A stretch of 64,000 nucleotides of DNA from Streptococcus mitis (GTDB lineage: Bacteria > Bacillota > Bacilli > Lactobacillales > Streptococcaceae), in NCBI RefSeq assembly GCF_000722695.1, contig NZ_JPFU01000002.1, positions 62,001 to 126,000 of the forward strand, in the 5' to 3' direction. Shown here in pieces: positions 33,881 to 42,360 of this stretch. A program made the translations under genes and the position numbers. The notes under the pieces were generated by a model that was not told where the DNA came from, made no database searches, and saw only the letters and a program-made list of their open reading frames with translations. Each line of letters opens with the position of its first letter. Within the stretch, counting starts at the first letter, position 1.

Positions 33881-34222
33881 TTAACGAGGTGGTAGTCCAA
33901 GGGCAATACGGCCGTAGCGACTGATTCGTGTGATCTTCCAGGCAGGCGACCAGGTAACTTCAACCTTGACATCTTCGATACCCTCGATTTGTTTGAGACC
34001 TGCAACGATTTCGATAGGCAGGCTTTCGGCACAATCACAGGCAGTGTCGGTGAAGGTCATGACAATCTTGCAGAGACCTGTTTCGTCCAGATTGATTTCA
34101 TAAATCAAACCTAGATTGTAAACATCCAATTCCACATCTGTATCAAAAACCTTCTCTAGTTTTTCGATAATTTGGTCTTGCAAGGCCAAAGCACGGTCAT
34201 TGATTTTGATATCGTCTCTCAT
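33881..34222 (-). CDS. MIP18/SufT-like iron-sulfur assembly factor
   Basis: This is a 113-aa protein of the DUF59/MIP18 family (PaaD/SufT-like), proposed to help mature iron-sulfur proteins. VYNLGLIYEINLDETGLC is the usual N-terminal pattern. The motif DTACDCAESLPIEIV has an unusual second Cys near the conserved Cys of the family. It neighbours ilvD, whose enzyme needs an iron-sulfur cluster, and converges with it. Confidence 0.85.
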   Translation of the reverse strand: MRDDIKINDRALALQDQIIEKLEKVFDTDVELDVYNLGLIYEINLDETGLCKIVMTFTDTACDCAESLPIEIVAGLKQIEGIEDVKVEVTWSPAWKITRISRYGRIALGLPPR

Positions 34223-34345
34223 AACAGTCCCTCCACGTGATAAATATCCTCTATTTTCTCATAATTCTGACAATTTGGCAAGTTTTTGATGAATTTTCTG
34301 AAAAATATGATAAAATGAAGAAAATACGGAATCAAGGGGAAGTCT

Positions 34346-35197
34346 ATGGAGCAGATTGGAAAAGTCTTTAGACAATTACGAGAGTCAAGAAATATCTCGC
34401 TGAGACAAGCAACTGGGGGACAATTTTCTCCGTCCATGTTGTCCCGATTTGAAACAGGTCAGAGTGAGCTTTCGGTGGAAAAGTTTCTATTTGCCCTAGA
34501 AAATATATCTGCCAGTGTAGAGGAAATCCTCTTTCTGGCGAGAGGTTTTCAGTATGATACTGATTCTGAGTTGAGAAAAGAAATCATAGATGTCTTGGAA
34601 CCAAAGAATATAGCACCTCTTGAAGACTTGTATCGCAAGGAGTATCAAAAGCAGGCCCATTCTCAAAACAAACAGAAACATATTCTAAATGCCATTATTA
34701 TCAAGTCTTATATGAAGAGCATGGATGAAAGGGTAGAGTTAACAGCAGAGGAAGGGAAAGTCCTTCATGACTATTTGTTTTCTACCGAGATTTGGGGAAT
34801 CTATGAACTCAATTTGTTCTCGGTCAGTTCTCCCTTCTTATCTGTTTCTCTATTTACTAGATATGTACGAGAAATGGTTCGAAAATCTGATTTTCTAATG
34901 GAAATGTCTGGAAACAGAAACCTTTTTCACACCATGCTATTGAATGGTTTTTTAGCCAGCATTGAGTGTGAAGAATTTACCAATGCCTCTTATTTTAAAC
35001 GTGTCATCAAAGAGCATTTCTACAATGAAAATGAGACCTATTTCCGAATTGTCTATTTGTGGGCAGAAGGTCTCCTTGATAGCAAGCAGGGCAGAGTCAA
35101 GGAAGGTCAGAAAAAGATGGAAGATGCTGTCCGTATTTTTGAGATGCTTGGCTGTAACAAATCTGCCGAATACTACAGAAAAACGACCGATTGTTGA
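34346..35197 (+). CDS. Rgg/GadR/MutR-type transcription regulator
   Basis: This is a 283-aa Rgg-family regulator with an N-terminal XRE HTH (FRQLRESRNISLRQATGG) and a C-terminal helical repeat domain that in relatives binds short peptide pheromones. AGGGGAAG precedes the start. An MFS transporter follows 200 bp downstream on the same strand and may be its target. I saw no obvious SHP-type pheromone gene next to it. It may be a stand-alone type. Confidence 0.88.
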   Translation: MEQIGKVFRQLRESRNISLRQATGGQFSPSMLSRFETGQSELSVEKFLFALENISASVEEILFLARGFQYDTDSELRKEIIDVLEPKNIAPLEDLYRKEYQKQAHSQNKQKHILNAIIIKSYMKSMDERVELTAEEGKVLHDYLFSTEIWGIYELNLFSVSSPFLSVSLFTRYVREMVRKSDFLMEMSGNRNLFHTMLLNGFLASIECEEFTNASYFKRVIKEHFYNENETYFRIVYLWAEGLLDSKQGRVKEGQKKMEDAVRIFEMLGCNKSAEYYRKTTDC

Positions 35198-35397
35198 ATA
35201 TCTGCAAACTAAGAAAATAATTTGAAATTTGAAGCGATAGAACTGTTGGGCTCTCTCGTGTCATTGGAGAAATTCTATTGTTTCTTTTTGCTCATTTTAT
35301 TTGTTGCATATATTCAAAAGTTTTTCCTCTAAAATTTCTAAGTGCTATACTATAGTCATACTTCACATAAAACTTCTAACAAGAAGGGAGATTACCT

Positions 35398-36645
35398 ATG
35401 AAACTATTGTTTAGAAATCAAGCTTATCGACTCTTGACTTTGTCACGCTTCTTCAATGCTTTTGGTGCTTCAATTTTTAACCTGGTATTTATCGTCTATG
35501 CATCGACCTTGTCACAAGCCTCCTTTGCTGTTGCTATGGCGAATATTGTCATGATTCTTCCGACTCTCTTTACAGTTTTTGTAGGGATTCGGGCAGATTA
35601 CACGAGGGACAAGGTCAAATGGATGGTCTATAGCGGTTTGTTTCAGGCGGTTTTATTTTTTCTAGCAGCTTTAGTTGTCCAGCAAGCTAGTCTCTTTGCC
35701 TTTTCTAGCCTGTGTTTAATCAATGTCATTAGTGATGTCATCAGTGATTTTGCAGGTGGCTTGCGCATGCCTCTTATTAAGGAAAAAGTAGCTGAAGAGG
35801 ATTTGATGGAGGCTTATTCTTTTTCCCAGTTCATCACCTATATTTCAGCTATTGGTGGTCAAGCTTTTGGAGTCTGGCTCTTAGGTCTATCGGTCAATAA
35901 TTTTTCCCTCGTTGCGGGAATCAATGCCTGTTTCTTCCTAGTATCAGCCGTCATCCTCTTTTTAGGAAAAAGCAAATTGAGCCTGTCAATGTCATCTGCT
36001 GATGGTGAAATTCTAAAAAATGAGAAGCTTCCGATCAAAGAGCAGTTCCTAACGATTTATCGAAATTTACGTCTCGTTTTTCTTAAAGGTGGGCAGAAAA
36101 ACTTTGGATTCATGATTTTTGCTGTCTTGCTGATCAATGCCTTGGGTGGCGCTTTAGGAAGCATCTATAACATCTTCTTTTTGAGCCATTCTCTTTTGGA
36201 CTTTTCTTACACAGAGGCATTATTTATCAGTCAATTCTGTGCTGTGTTAGCAATCATCATCAGTAGCCTTACGGGCAATGATTATTTTGGGAAGCAGTCC
36301 TTGCCTAGATTGATGATGTGGGTGACCGTAGGACTCAGTCTAGTTGGTCTAGCTAATTTATTCAATCAAGTCGTACTTGGTTTACTATTTCTCTGTTCAA
36401 CTCTGTATGTGTCTGGTAAAGTTCAACCAAAGATTAGTGCCATGCTCCTGAAAAATCTAGCTCCAGAGGTTCTAGCTCGTACCAGTAATTTTTTAGGTTT
36501 ATTGTTTACCTTATCCATACCTGTGGGAACAGCCTGTTTTTCACTTGTAGCCGTATGGAATATACAGTTGACTTGGATGCTATTTGTTGGTCTTTCCTTG
36601 CTAGCTATTCTTTTGACAGTTATTAATCTTAAAAATGATATCTAA
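35398..36645 (+). CDS. MFS transporter
   Basis: This is a 415-aa major facilitator superfamily protein with about 12 transmembrane helices (RLLTLSRFFNAFGASIFNLV as helix 1). It resembles drug or macrolide efflux-type permeases (MFS_3). AGAAGGGAG precedes ATG 35398, and a TATACT-like -10 lies near 35345. It may be controlled by the Rgg regulator upstream. The substrate is unknown. Confidence 0.85.
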   Translation: MKLLFRNQAYRLLTLSRFFNAFGASIFNLVFIVYASTLSQASFAVAMANIVMILPTLFTVFVGIRADYTRDKVKWMVYSGLFQAVLFFLAALVVQQASLFAFSSLCLINVISDVISDFAGGLRMPLIKEKVAEEDLMEAYSFSQFITYISAIGGQAFGVWLLGLSVNNFSLVAGINACFFLVSAVILFLGKSKLSLSMSSADGEILKNEKLPIKEQFLTIYRNLRLVFLKGGQKNFGFMIFAVLLINALGGALGSIYNIFFLSHSLLDFSYTEALFISQFCAVLAIIISSLTGNDYFGKQSLPRLMMWVTVGLSLVGLANLFNQVVLGLLFLCSTLYVSGKVQPKISAMLLKNLAPEVLARTSNFLGLLFTLSIPVGTACFSLVAVWNIQLTWMLFVGLSLLAILLTVINLKNDI

Positions 36646-36722
36646 ATCCTAATTTTTTTCTCACTGTTTTAATCCCTCTATTTATGGTAAAATAAGACTA
36701 TTAAGTTTAAAGAGGACACCCT

Positions 36723-38003
36723 ATGAAATTACAAAAACCAAAAGGAACGCAGGATATTTTACCTGCTGAGTCTGCCAAATGGCAGTACGTTGAGGGCTTT
36801 GCCCGTGAGATTTTCAAGCGCTATAACTATGCAGAAGTGCGCACGCCTATTTTTGAGCATTACGAGGTCATCAGTCGCTCTGTCGGAGATACAACGGATA
36901 TCGTAACCAAGGAAATGTATGACTTCTATGACAAGGGTGACCGCCATATTACCCTACGTCCAGAAGGAACTGCGCCCGTTGTCCGTTCCTATGTGGAAAA
37001 TAAACTCTTCGCGCCAGAAGTGCAAAAGCCAAGTAAGTTCTACTACATGGGACCTATGTTCCGTTATGAGCGTCCACAAGCAGGGCGTTTGCGCCAGTTC
37101 CACCAGATTGGTGTTGAGTGTTTTGGATCTAGCAATCCAGCTACCGATGTGGAAACCATTGCGATGGCAGCCCATTTCTTGAAAGAAATCGGTATCCAAG
37201 GTGTCAAACTACACCTCAATACGCTTGGAAATCCTGAGAGCCGTGCGGCTTACCGCCAAGCCTTGATTGACTATTTGACACCGCTCAAGGAGACCTTGTC
37301 TAAGGATAGCCAACGTCGTTTGGAGGAAAATCCTCTCCGTGTATTGGACTCTAAGGAAAAAGAAGACAAGGTGGCAGTAGAGAATGCACCGTCTATCTTG
37401 GACTTCCTTGATGAAGAAAGTCAAGCTCATTTTGATGCTGTGCGTCAGATGTTGGAAAATCTTGGAGTAGACTACATCATCGATACCAATATGGTGCGTG
37501 GTCTGGACTACTACAACCACACCATTTTCGAGTTTATCACTGAGATTGAGGGCAATGACCTGACAGTCTGTGCGGGTGGTCGTTACGATGGTTTGGTTTC
37601 TTACTTTGGAGGCCCTGAAACTGCTGGCTTTGGTTTTGGACTTGGTGTAGAGCGTTTGCTTCTCATTCTTGAAAAGCAAGGTGTGGTCCTCCCTATCGAA
37701 AACGCCCTAGATGTTTATATCGCAGTCTTGGGTCAAGGGGCAAATGTCAAGGCTTTGGAGTTGGTACAGGCTCTTCGCCAACAAGGTTTCAAAGCAGAGC
37801 GTGATTACCTCAACCGTAAACTCAAAGCTCAGTTCAAGTCAGCTGATATCTTTGCTGCTAAGACCCTCATCACCCTAGGAGAGAGTGAAGTCGAAAGCGG
37901 ACAAGTGACGGTCAAGAACAATCAAACACGAGAAGAAGTGCAAGTGTCACTTGATGCTATCAGCCAAAACTTCTCAGAAATTTTTGAAAAATTAGGCTTT
38001 TAA
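36723..38003 (+). CDS. hisS: Histidyl-tRNA synthetase
   Basis: This is a class II aminoacyl-tRNA synthetase of 426 aa. Motif 2 ([16 protein letters not shown]), the histidine A loop ([13 protein letters not shown]) and a C-terminal anticodon-binding domain are present. It charges tRNA-His in the cytoplasm. AGAGGACACC precedes the start. Confidence 0.98.
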   Translation: MKLQKPKGTQDILPAESAKWQYVEGFAREIFKRYNYAEVRTPIFEHYEVISRSVGDTTDIVTKEMYDFYDKGDRHITLRPEGTAPVVRSYVENKLFAPEVQKPSKFYYMGPMFRYERPQAGRLRQFHQIGVECFGSSNPATDVETIAMAAHFLKEIGIQGVKLHLNTLGNPESRAAYRQALIDYLTPLKETLSKDSQRRLEENPLRVLDSKEKEDKVAVENAPSILDFLDEESQAHFDAVRQMLENLGVDYIIDTNMVRGLDYYNHTIFEFITEIEGNDLTVCAGGRYDGLVSYFGGPETAGFGFGLGVERLLLILEKQGVVLPIENALDVYIAVLGQGANVKALELVQALRQQGFKAERDYLNRKLKAQFKSADIFAAKTLITLGESEVESGQVTVKNNQTREEVQVSLDAISQNFSEIFEKLGF

Positions 38004-38016
38004 TAGTAGATAAACT

Positions 38017-38043
38017 GGTCAGGACCTTACTCCTGACCTTTTT
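38017..38043 (+). terminator. hisS terminator
   Basis: GGTCAGGA (38017-38024) pairs with TCCTGACC (38031-38038), followed by T5. This is a strong intrinsic terminator. Confidence 0.85.
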
Positions 38044-38072
38044 CTTTTGCAAAATGACAAAAATCCTAAACT

Positions 38073-38116
38073 TTTTGACAAATATGTTTGTCAAAAAGAA
38101 AAAGATGTGTTACAAT
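38073..38116 (+). promoter_or_regulatory. Promoter with dyad operator for the XRE/ABC island
   Basis: TTGTCA (38088-38093) and TACAAT (38111-38116) are spaced by 17 nt. The dyad TTTTTGACAAA / TTTGTCAAAAA (about 38073-38098) overlaps the -35 box. The XRE repressor encoded two genes downstream is the natural candidate to bind it. Confidence 0.65.
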
Positions 38117-38155
38117 ATAAGCAAGTTAAGAAATAGGAACCAGAAAGGAGCTATG

Positions 38156-38470
38156 ATGTGGGTACTAGGATTTATACTATTTATGATTTTCTTTTATTCT
38201 AATGGTTCTAAAAAAATCAAGAAACTAGAGAATAAAATCAAAAAGCTTGAGCGAAAAGAGAAAGGAAATATAGAGATGTCAAGATTATTGCAAGAAATGA
38301 TTGGAAAGAAACCAATTATAACGGGAGTGTATATTGGGCCAGATAACTGGGAAGTTGTGGATGTTGACGAGGAATGGGTCAAACTACGTAGCGTTGATAA
38401 AAAGGGGAAAGAAAAATTCAAGTTGCAACGTATTGAGGATATCCAAACCGTTGAATTTGACGGAGAGTAG
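38156..38470 (+). CDS. Small membrane-anchored protein, unknown
   Basis: This is a 104-aa protein with an N-terminal membrane helix (WVLGFILFMIFFYSNGS), a Lys/Glu-rich coiled segment and a beta-rich tail (VYIGPDNWEVVDVDEEW). I chose ATG 38156, which lies 5 nt after AAAGGAG; the adjacent ATG 38153 is also possible. It is the first gene of an eight- to nine-gene plus-strand island. The function is unknown. Confidence 0.7.
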   Translation: MWVLGFILFMIFFYSNGSKKIKKLENKIKKLERKEKGNIEMSRLLQEMIGKKPIITGVYIGPDNWEVVDVDEEWVKLRSVDKKGKEKFKLQRIEDIQTVEFDGE

Positions 38471-38479
38471 GTGTGTAAC

Positions 38480-38686
38480 ATGCAACTAAAAAATCGTCTA
38501 AAAGAGCTTCGGGCTCGCGATGGCCTCAATCAAACCGAACTAGCCAAGCTAGCAGAGGTTTCCAGACAGACTATCAGCCTATTAGAACGGGACGAATACA
38601 CCCCGTCCGTTGTGATTGCCTTGAAAATATCTCAGATTTTCAACGAAACAGTCGAATCGGTATTTCGCTTGGAGGAGGATGAGTGA
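38480..38686 (+). CDS. XRE-family transcription regulator
   Basis: This is a 68-aa Cro/CI-type HTH protein (LKELRARDGLNQTELAKLAE) with a short tail. Stand-alone HTH proteins of this size usually repress their own operon. The dyad over the -35 box at 38073-38098 is the likely operator. It overlaps the next start codon by one base. Confidence 0.88.
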   Translation: MQLKNRLKELRARDGLNQTELAKLAEVSRQTISLLERDEYTPSVVIALKISQIFNETVESVFRLEEDE

Positions 38687-38874
38687 TGAACAAGTATAGA
38701 GTGATTTATTATATGAGTGTTCTTACCCTCGTTGTGAATGCTTTCGCTATGGTTGGAACATTACTGGGGTGGTTTTATTTTGTTGAAAGTAAGTATTTGT
38801 TTTGGCTTAATTTAGCCCTCTTGTCCATTTTCAATCGGTTGAAGAAAAAGGAGAAAAATGATGAACAAGTATAA
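38686..38874 (+). CDS. Small two-helix membrane protein, copy 1
   Basis: This 62-aa protein has two hydrophobic helices and a Lys-rich tail. MNKYRVIYYMSVLTLVVNAF resembles the next gene (MNKYKVIYYVVAIALLVSVF), so the pair arose by tandem duplication. The start overlaps the XRE stop (TGATG). The function is unknown. Confidence 0.75.
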   Translation: MNKYRVIYYMSVLTLVVNAFAMVGTLLGWFYFVESKYLFWLNLALLSIFNRLKKKEKNDEQV

Positions 38875-39058
38875 AGTGATTTATTATGTAGTGGCCATAG
38901 CTCTATTAGTCAGCGTATTTCTACTGATTGGGATAGACTTAGGTTGGTTTAGTCCCTATCAAAGTGACCAATTTATTTGGGCCTACTTTGCTCTTATCCC
39001 AGTCGTTGACTGGATTGAAAAGAAAGCAAACAATTTAGCAAGTGAAAAAGGAGAATGA
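38861..39058 (+). CDS. Small two-helix membrane protein, copy 2
   Basis: This is a 65-aa paralogue of the preceding gene, with two membrane helices and a basic tail. AAGGAG lies 7 nt before ATG 38861. It overlaps both neighbours by a few bases. Such small proteins near an ABC transporter may be immunity or assembly factors. Confidence 0.75.
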   Translation: MNKYKVIYYVVAIALLVSVFLLIGIDLGWFSPYQSDQFIWAYFALIPVVDWIEKKANNLASEKGE

Positions 39059-39060
39059 AT

Positions 39061-39801
39061 ATGAAAAAGAAAAAGAAAGGTGGATTGTTATTTTTGATGT
39101 CTATTGTCTTGGGAGGTTTCTTGGGCATGTTTGTAGGGATGTTTAAGGCAGATGCCGAATCCAACGGAATTATGTTAGATGTAAAACCCTTGATACCATG
39201 GCTATCAGCTATCAGTTTACTACTAGCCGTCATTATTCTTTTTTTGACTTTCAATTTCCTAAAGAAAAGCAGAAAATTTCATTCCTTGTATCAAGAGGAA
39301 ATGGATGATGATCTGAATGAAACCTATTATGTGCAGATGTATCGGAATCTCGAGTTTGGAACCATTGCTTTTAATATTGCAAGCGTAGCAATTTCATTGT
39401 CTATTTTTCTCTCATTAAATGAAGTGGTTATATTGCATACAGACCACCAAACATTTTCCCTCTCTTTCTTAGTCTTTGTGCTATCCTTAATCGCTCAAAA
39501 ATCTCTTTTTAAAACAATTGCGATTGTGCGTCAGTTTGATTTGGCTCTTTTCTCTACACCAAAGGATGTCTTGGACTATATAAATTCCTATGATGAAGGG
39601 GAGCGCCAGGCTAATTTGGAACAGAGTTTTCGAATTTTATTCCAATTAAACCAATATGTCTTACCAGCCTTATATGTTTTTCTTATTATCATTTCTTTCT
39701 TGACAGGAGAGATTCAGTTACTAGCCTTCTTGCTTGTCGGAGCTATCCATATTTATATCAATGTGATGCAGTTACCTATGGTAAAACGCTATTTCAAATA
39801 A
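39061..39801 (+). CDS. DUF3169-type membrane protein
   Basis: This is a 246-aa protein with about six transmembrane helices, including KGGLLFLMSIVLGGFLGMF near the start. The layout and its XRE neighbour match DUF3169 proteins. I chose ATG 39061 because AAAAGGAGA is too close to ATG 39055. The function of the family is not known; it may be part of a membrane stress or bacteriocin-resistance system. Confidence 0.75.
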   Translation: MKKKKKGGLLFLMSIVLGGFLGMFVGMFKADAESNGIMLDVKPLIPWLSAISLLLAVIILFLTFNFLKKSRKFHSLYQEEMDDDLNETYYVQMYRNLEFGTIAFNIASVAISLSIFLSLNEVVILHTDHQTFSLSFLVFVLSLIAQKSLFKTIAIVRQFDLALFSTPKDVLDYINSYDEGERQANLEQSFRILFQLNQYVLPALYVFLIIISFLTGEIQLLAFLLVGAIHIYINVMQLPMVKRYFK

Positions 39802-39811
39802 AGGAGTTTCT

Positions 39812-40636
39812 ATGATTCGTGTTGAAAATGTAAGCAAAAGTTTTGGGAGCAAAAAAGCTCTTCATCAGATTTCTTTTGAGATTAAGGAAGGTGAAATCTT
39901 TGGTTTTCTTGGCCCTTCTGGCTCAGGTAAAACAACCATGATCAATGTCTTGACAGGTCAGTTGGCTGCAGATCAAGGTAAAACAGTTTTGTTAGGCAAG
40001 AACTCTCAAGATTTAACCTCAAATGATTTGGAACAAATTGGTATTGTTAGTGATGGCAGTGGCTTTTATGAAAAGATGAGTCTTTACAAAAATCTGCTCA
40101 TTTACGCTAAGTTATATGGTCTCAAGTCATATAGAGTAAATCAGGTGCTCCAACAGGTTGGATTGGCAGATGCTAAAGACATCATCGCAGAAAAACTATC
40201 TACAGGAATGAAACAACGAATGTTCTTGGCTCGTGCCCTTCTGAATGCTCCTAAGATCCTCTTTCTAGATGAGCCAACCAGTGGCTTAGACCCTACAACA
40301 TCTAAGATGATTCATACCCTACTTCAAGAATTAAAGCAGGCGGGGACAACTATCTTTCTGACCACGCATGATATGAATGAAGCAACTCTGCTTTGTGATC
40401 GCTTATCTCTTTTAAATAAGGGGAACTTAATAGAGTATGGAAGTCCGCAAGATATTATCCAGAAGTATCATGTGGATAAGAAAGTACGTGTGGTTTATAA
40501 AGATGGACGAGAACAGATAGTTCCATTTGAAGAATTGCCACATTTAGACACGACAGATTTGATGGTGGTTCATTCTTGTGAGCCAACTTTAGAAGAAATC
40601 TTTATCAGATTGACAGGAGAAAAGTTAGATGTTTAG
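39812..40636 (+). CDS. ABC transporter ATPase
   Basis: This is a 274-aa ATP-binding subunit. Walker A GPSGSGKTTMINV, signature LSTGMKQRMFLARA, Walker B KILFLDEPTSGLD and the switch His in FLTTHD are all present. It overlaps the permease gene by 8 nt. The pair belongs to the exporter-like class used for bacteriocin immunity or peptide or lipid export. Confidence 0.92.
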   Translation: MIRVENVSKSFGSKKALHQISFEIKEGEIFGFLGPSGSGKTTMINVLTGQLAADQGKTVLLGKNSQDLTSNDLEQIGIVSDGSGFYEKMSLYKNLLIYAKLYGLKSYRVNQVLQQVGLADAKDIIAEKLSTGMKQRMFLARALLNAPKILFLDEPTSGLDPTTSKMIHTLLQELKQAGTTIFLTTHDMNEATLLCDRLSLLNKGNLIEYGSPQDIIQKYHVDKKVRVVYKDGREQIVPFEELPHLDTTDLMVVHSCEPTLEEIFIRLTGEKLDV

Positions 40637-41327
40637 AAAATTAAATGCCCTACTATGGTTAAGATTACAAGTTCTTATCAGCAATTCAACTTTATTGGCG
40701 AGTCTATTGATGCCTTTTGGTACTGCTGTTCTATATAATGAATTTTCAAATAAGGATGGACAATTGAGCCTATTTTTACTATCTGCTAGCTTGACGATGG
40801 TCTTGAGCATGGGAAGTGGTTATATGGTATCGATTATGATGGCAGAAGATAAGGAAAAGCGCAATCTTAAATCACTCATCCTAAGTGGTGTGACAGCAAC
40901 AGAATATACTATTAGTATGCTCGTTCTTCCTATGTTGATTATGTTGCTTGGAATGATTTTACTACCAATCTATCTTAAAGTAGATGTATCAGGTTACCTA
41001 TTTGCCTATGTTATCTATTTGGTCTTAGCAACTATTAGTGTTATTTTTCTCAACCTTCTAATCGGTGCGGTGTCAGATACTCAATCTAAAGCGCAAGTTT
41101 ATAGTATCTTCCCTATGTTAATTGTCTCTTTTTTACCTATGATTGCTCTTCAAAATGATACGGTTCAAAAAGTGTTGGATTACTCGTTCATCGGTCCTAT
41201 TGTAAATCTTTTAAATAAAAAAGGTGGGGAAATATCTTTTTCTAATATCGGCATGTTACTTGCCTGGGTACTTGTGTTAGGGATAGCAAACCTCTTTGTA
41301 TTGAAAAACAGTTATAAAGCAAGATAG
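40629..41327 (+). CDS. ABC transporter permease
   Basis: This is a 232-aa ABC-2-type permease with about six transmembrane helices and no extra domain. It pairs with the preceding ATPase by an 8-nt overlap. The substrate is unknown; the adjacent CPBP protease-like gene is common in bacteriocin-related loci. Confidence 0.88.
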   Translation: MFRKLNALLWLRLQVLISNSTLLASLLMPFGTAVLYNEFSNKDGQLSLFLLSASLTMVLSMGSGYMVSIMMAEDKEKRNLKSLILSGVTATEYTISMLVLPMLIMLLGMILLPIYLKVDVSGYLFAYVIYLVLATISVIFLNLLIGAVSDTQSKAQVYSIFPMLIVSFLPMIALQNDTVQKVLDYSFIGPIVNLLNKKGGEISFSNIGMLLAWVLVLGIANLFVLKNSYKAR

Positions 41328-41336
41328 GAGATTTAT

Positions 41337-41978
41337 ATGAAATTACTTAAAAACCTCGGCTGGTTTCTTCTAGCCATTCTATCTTTTTTGTTTATCTATG
41401 GGACCGTTCAGAGTGGGGCTGTAGAAGCTTTGAAACTGGGCGCTTCGCCCTATGCTACTACCTTGCTTTATGTGGCCTTGGCTGGAGTATATGTGTACGT
41501 CATTTATAAATGGTACCAGAAAGCTCCTGTCCATATTGAGAAGAGTGGCTTTAACCGATTTATTTGGCTCCCTGCCTTGGTTTGGTTCTTATCTCTTGTC
41601 GTTCAATTTTTCCTACCAAATGATCCTTCGGTAAATCAGCAAACAGCGACAGACCTGACATTGGCTCAGCCACTCTTCTCATTCTTTGCTATTAATATTT
41701 TTGCTCCTTTGACGGAAGAACTTATCTTTAGAGGGATGTTGGCACGCTACCTCTTTCCTAAGCAGGACAACAGCAAACAAACTCTGCTTTTCCTTCTGGT
41801 AACTAGTGTTCTGTTTGCCTTGATTCATTCTCCAGGAACTTTGCAACAGTTTTTAGTTTATGCTAGTCTAGGATTGAGTTTAGGTCTGGCTTATGTAAGC
41901 CGAAAAGGTCTTCTTTACAGCATTTCTCTCCACGCTTTGAATAATTTAGTCAGCTTTTTGATGATTCTCATGCTATAA
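41337..41978 (+). CDS. CPBP-family intramembrane metalloprotease
   Basis: This is a 213-aa CAAX/Abi-type membrane protein. The glutamate motif NIFAPLTEELIFRGML and two His motifs (ALIHSPGTLQQF and SLHALNNLVSF) form the usual active site. Such proteins act in bacteriocin self-immunity or maturation. It starts 9 nt after the permease gene. Confidence 0.88.
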   Translation: MKLLKNLGWFLLAILSFLFIYGTVQSGAVEALKLGASPYATTLLYVALAGVYVYVIYKWYQKAPVHIEKSGFNRFIWLPALVWFLSLVVQFFLPNDPSVNQQTATDLTLAQPLFSFFAINIFAPLTEELIFRGMLARYLFPKQDNSKQTLLFLLVTSVLFALIHSPGTLQQFLVYASLGLSLGLAYVSRKGLLYSISLHALNNLVSFLMILML

Positions 41979-41995
41979 TAGAGTCAGGAGGTCAC

Positions 41996-42226
41996 ATGAA
42001 ACGAGTAATTTTATTAGCAGTGATTCAAGCAGTTGTTCTATTTTTCATCATTGGAGCGCTAGCTTATGCCTTTAAGGGAGATTTCTTCTATAGCCATTTA
42101 GCAGTGGTCTTTGCCCCTATTGCCGGTATCTGGCGTTTTGGGACAGCTTACACAACGGAAATCGTCTTGCCTCGAAAGGCAGCCGAAATCGCTGAAAAGC
42201 GTAAAGCAGGCAAAAATTCAAAATAA
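41996..42226 (+). CDS. Small membrane protein, unknown
   Basis: This 76-aa protein has two hydrophobic helices and a basic tail. AGGAGG upstream supports the ATG. It closes the XRE/ABC/CPBP island and ends just before a terminator. I recognise no family. Confidence 0.7.
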   Translation: MKRVILLAVIQAVVLFFIIGALAYAFKGDFFYSHLAVVFAPIAGIWRFGTAYTTEIVLPRKAAEIAEKRKAGKNSK

Positions 42227-42231
42227 AAGAG

Positions 42232-42255
42232 TCCGATGAAGTTCATCGGATTTTT
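42232..42255 (+). terminator. Terminator of the XRE/ABC/CPBP island
   Basis: TCCGATGA (42232-42239) pairs with TCATCGGA (42243-42250) around AGT, then T5. Confidence 0.85.
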
Positions 42256-42360
42256 GTATGTGCGTTAATTTTTAAAGACTGGCAAACTTTTCTGCTGATT
42301 TTCATGAAGAGCCTGCGCTTTTATGGTAAAATAGTAACAGAATAAAAGAGGAGAGAAACA

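Noticed and set aside
34962..35225. 87-aa plus-strand ORF at the end of the Rgg gene
   Set aside because: It lies in another frame of the Rgg coding region and has no ribosome site or domain.
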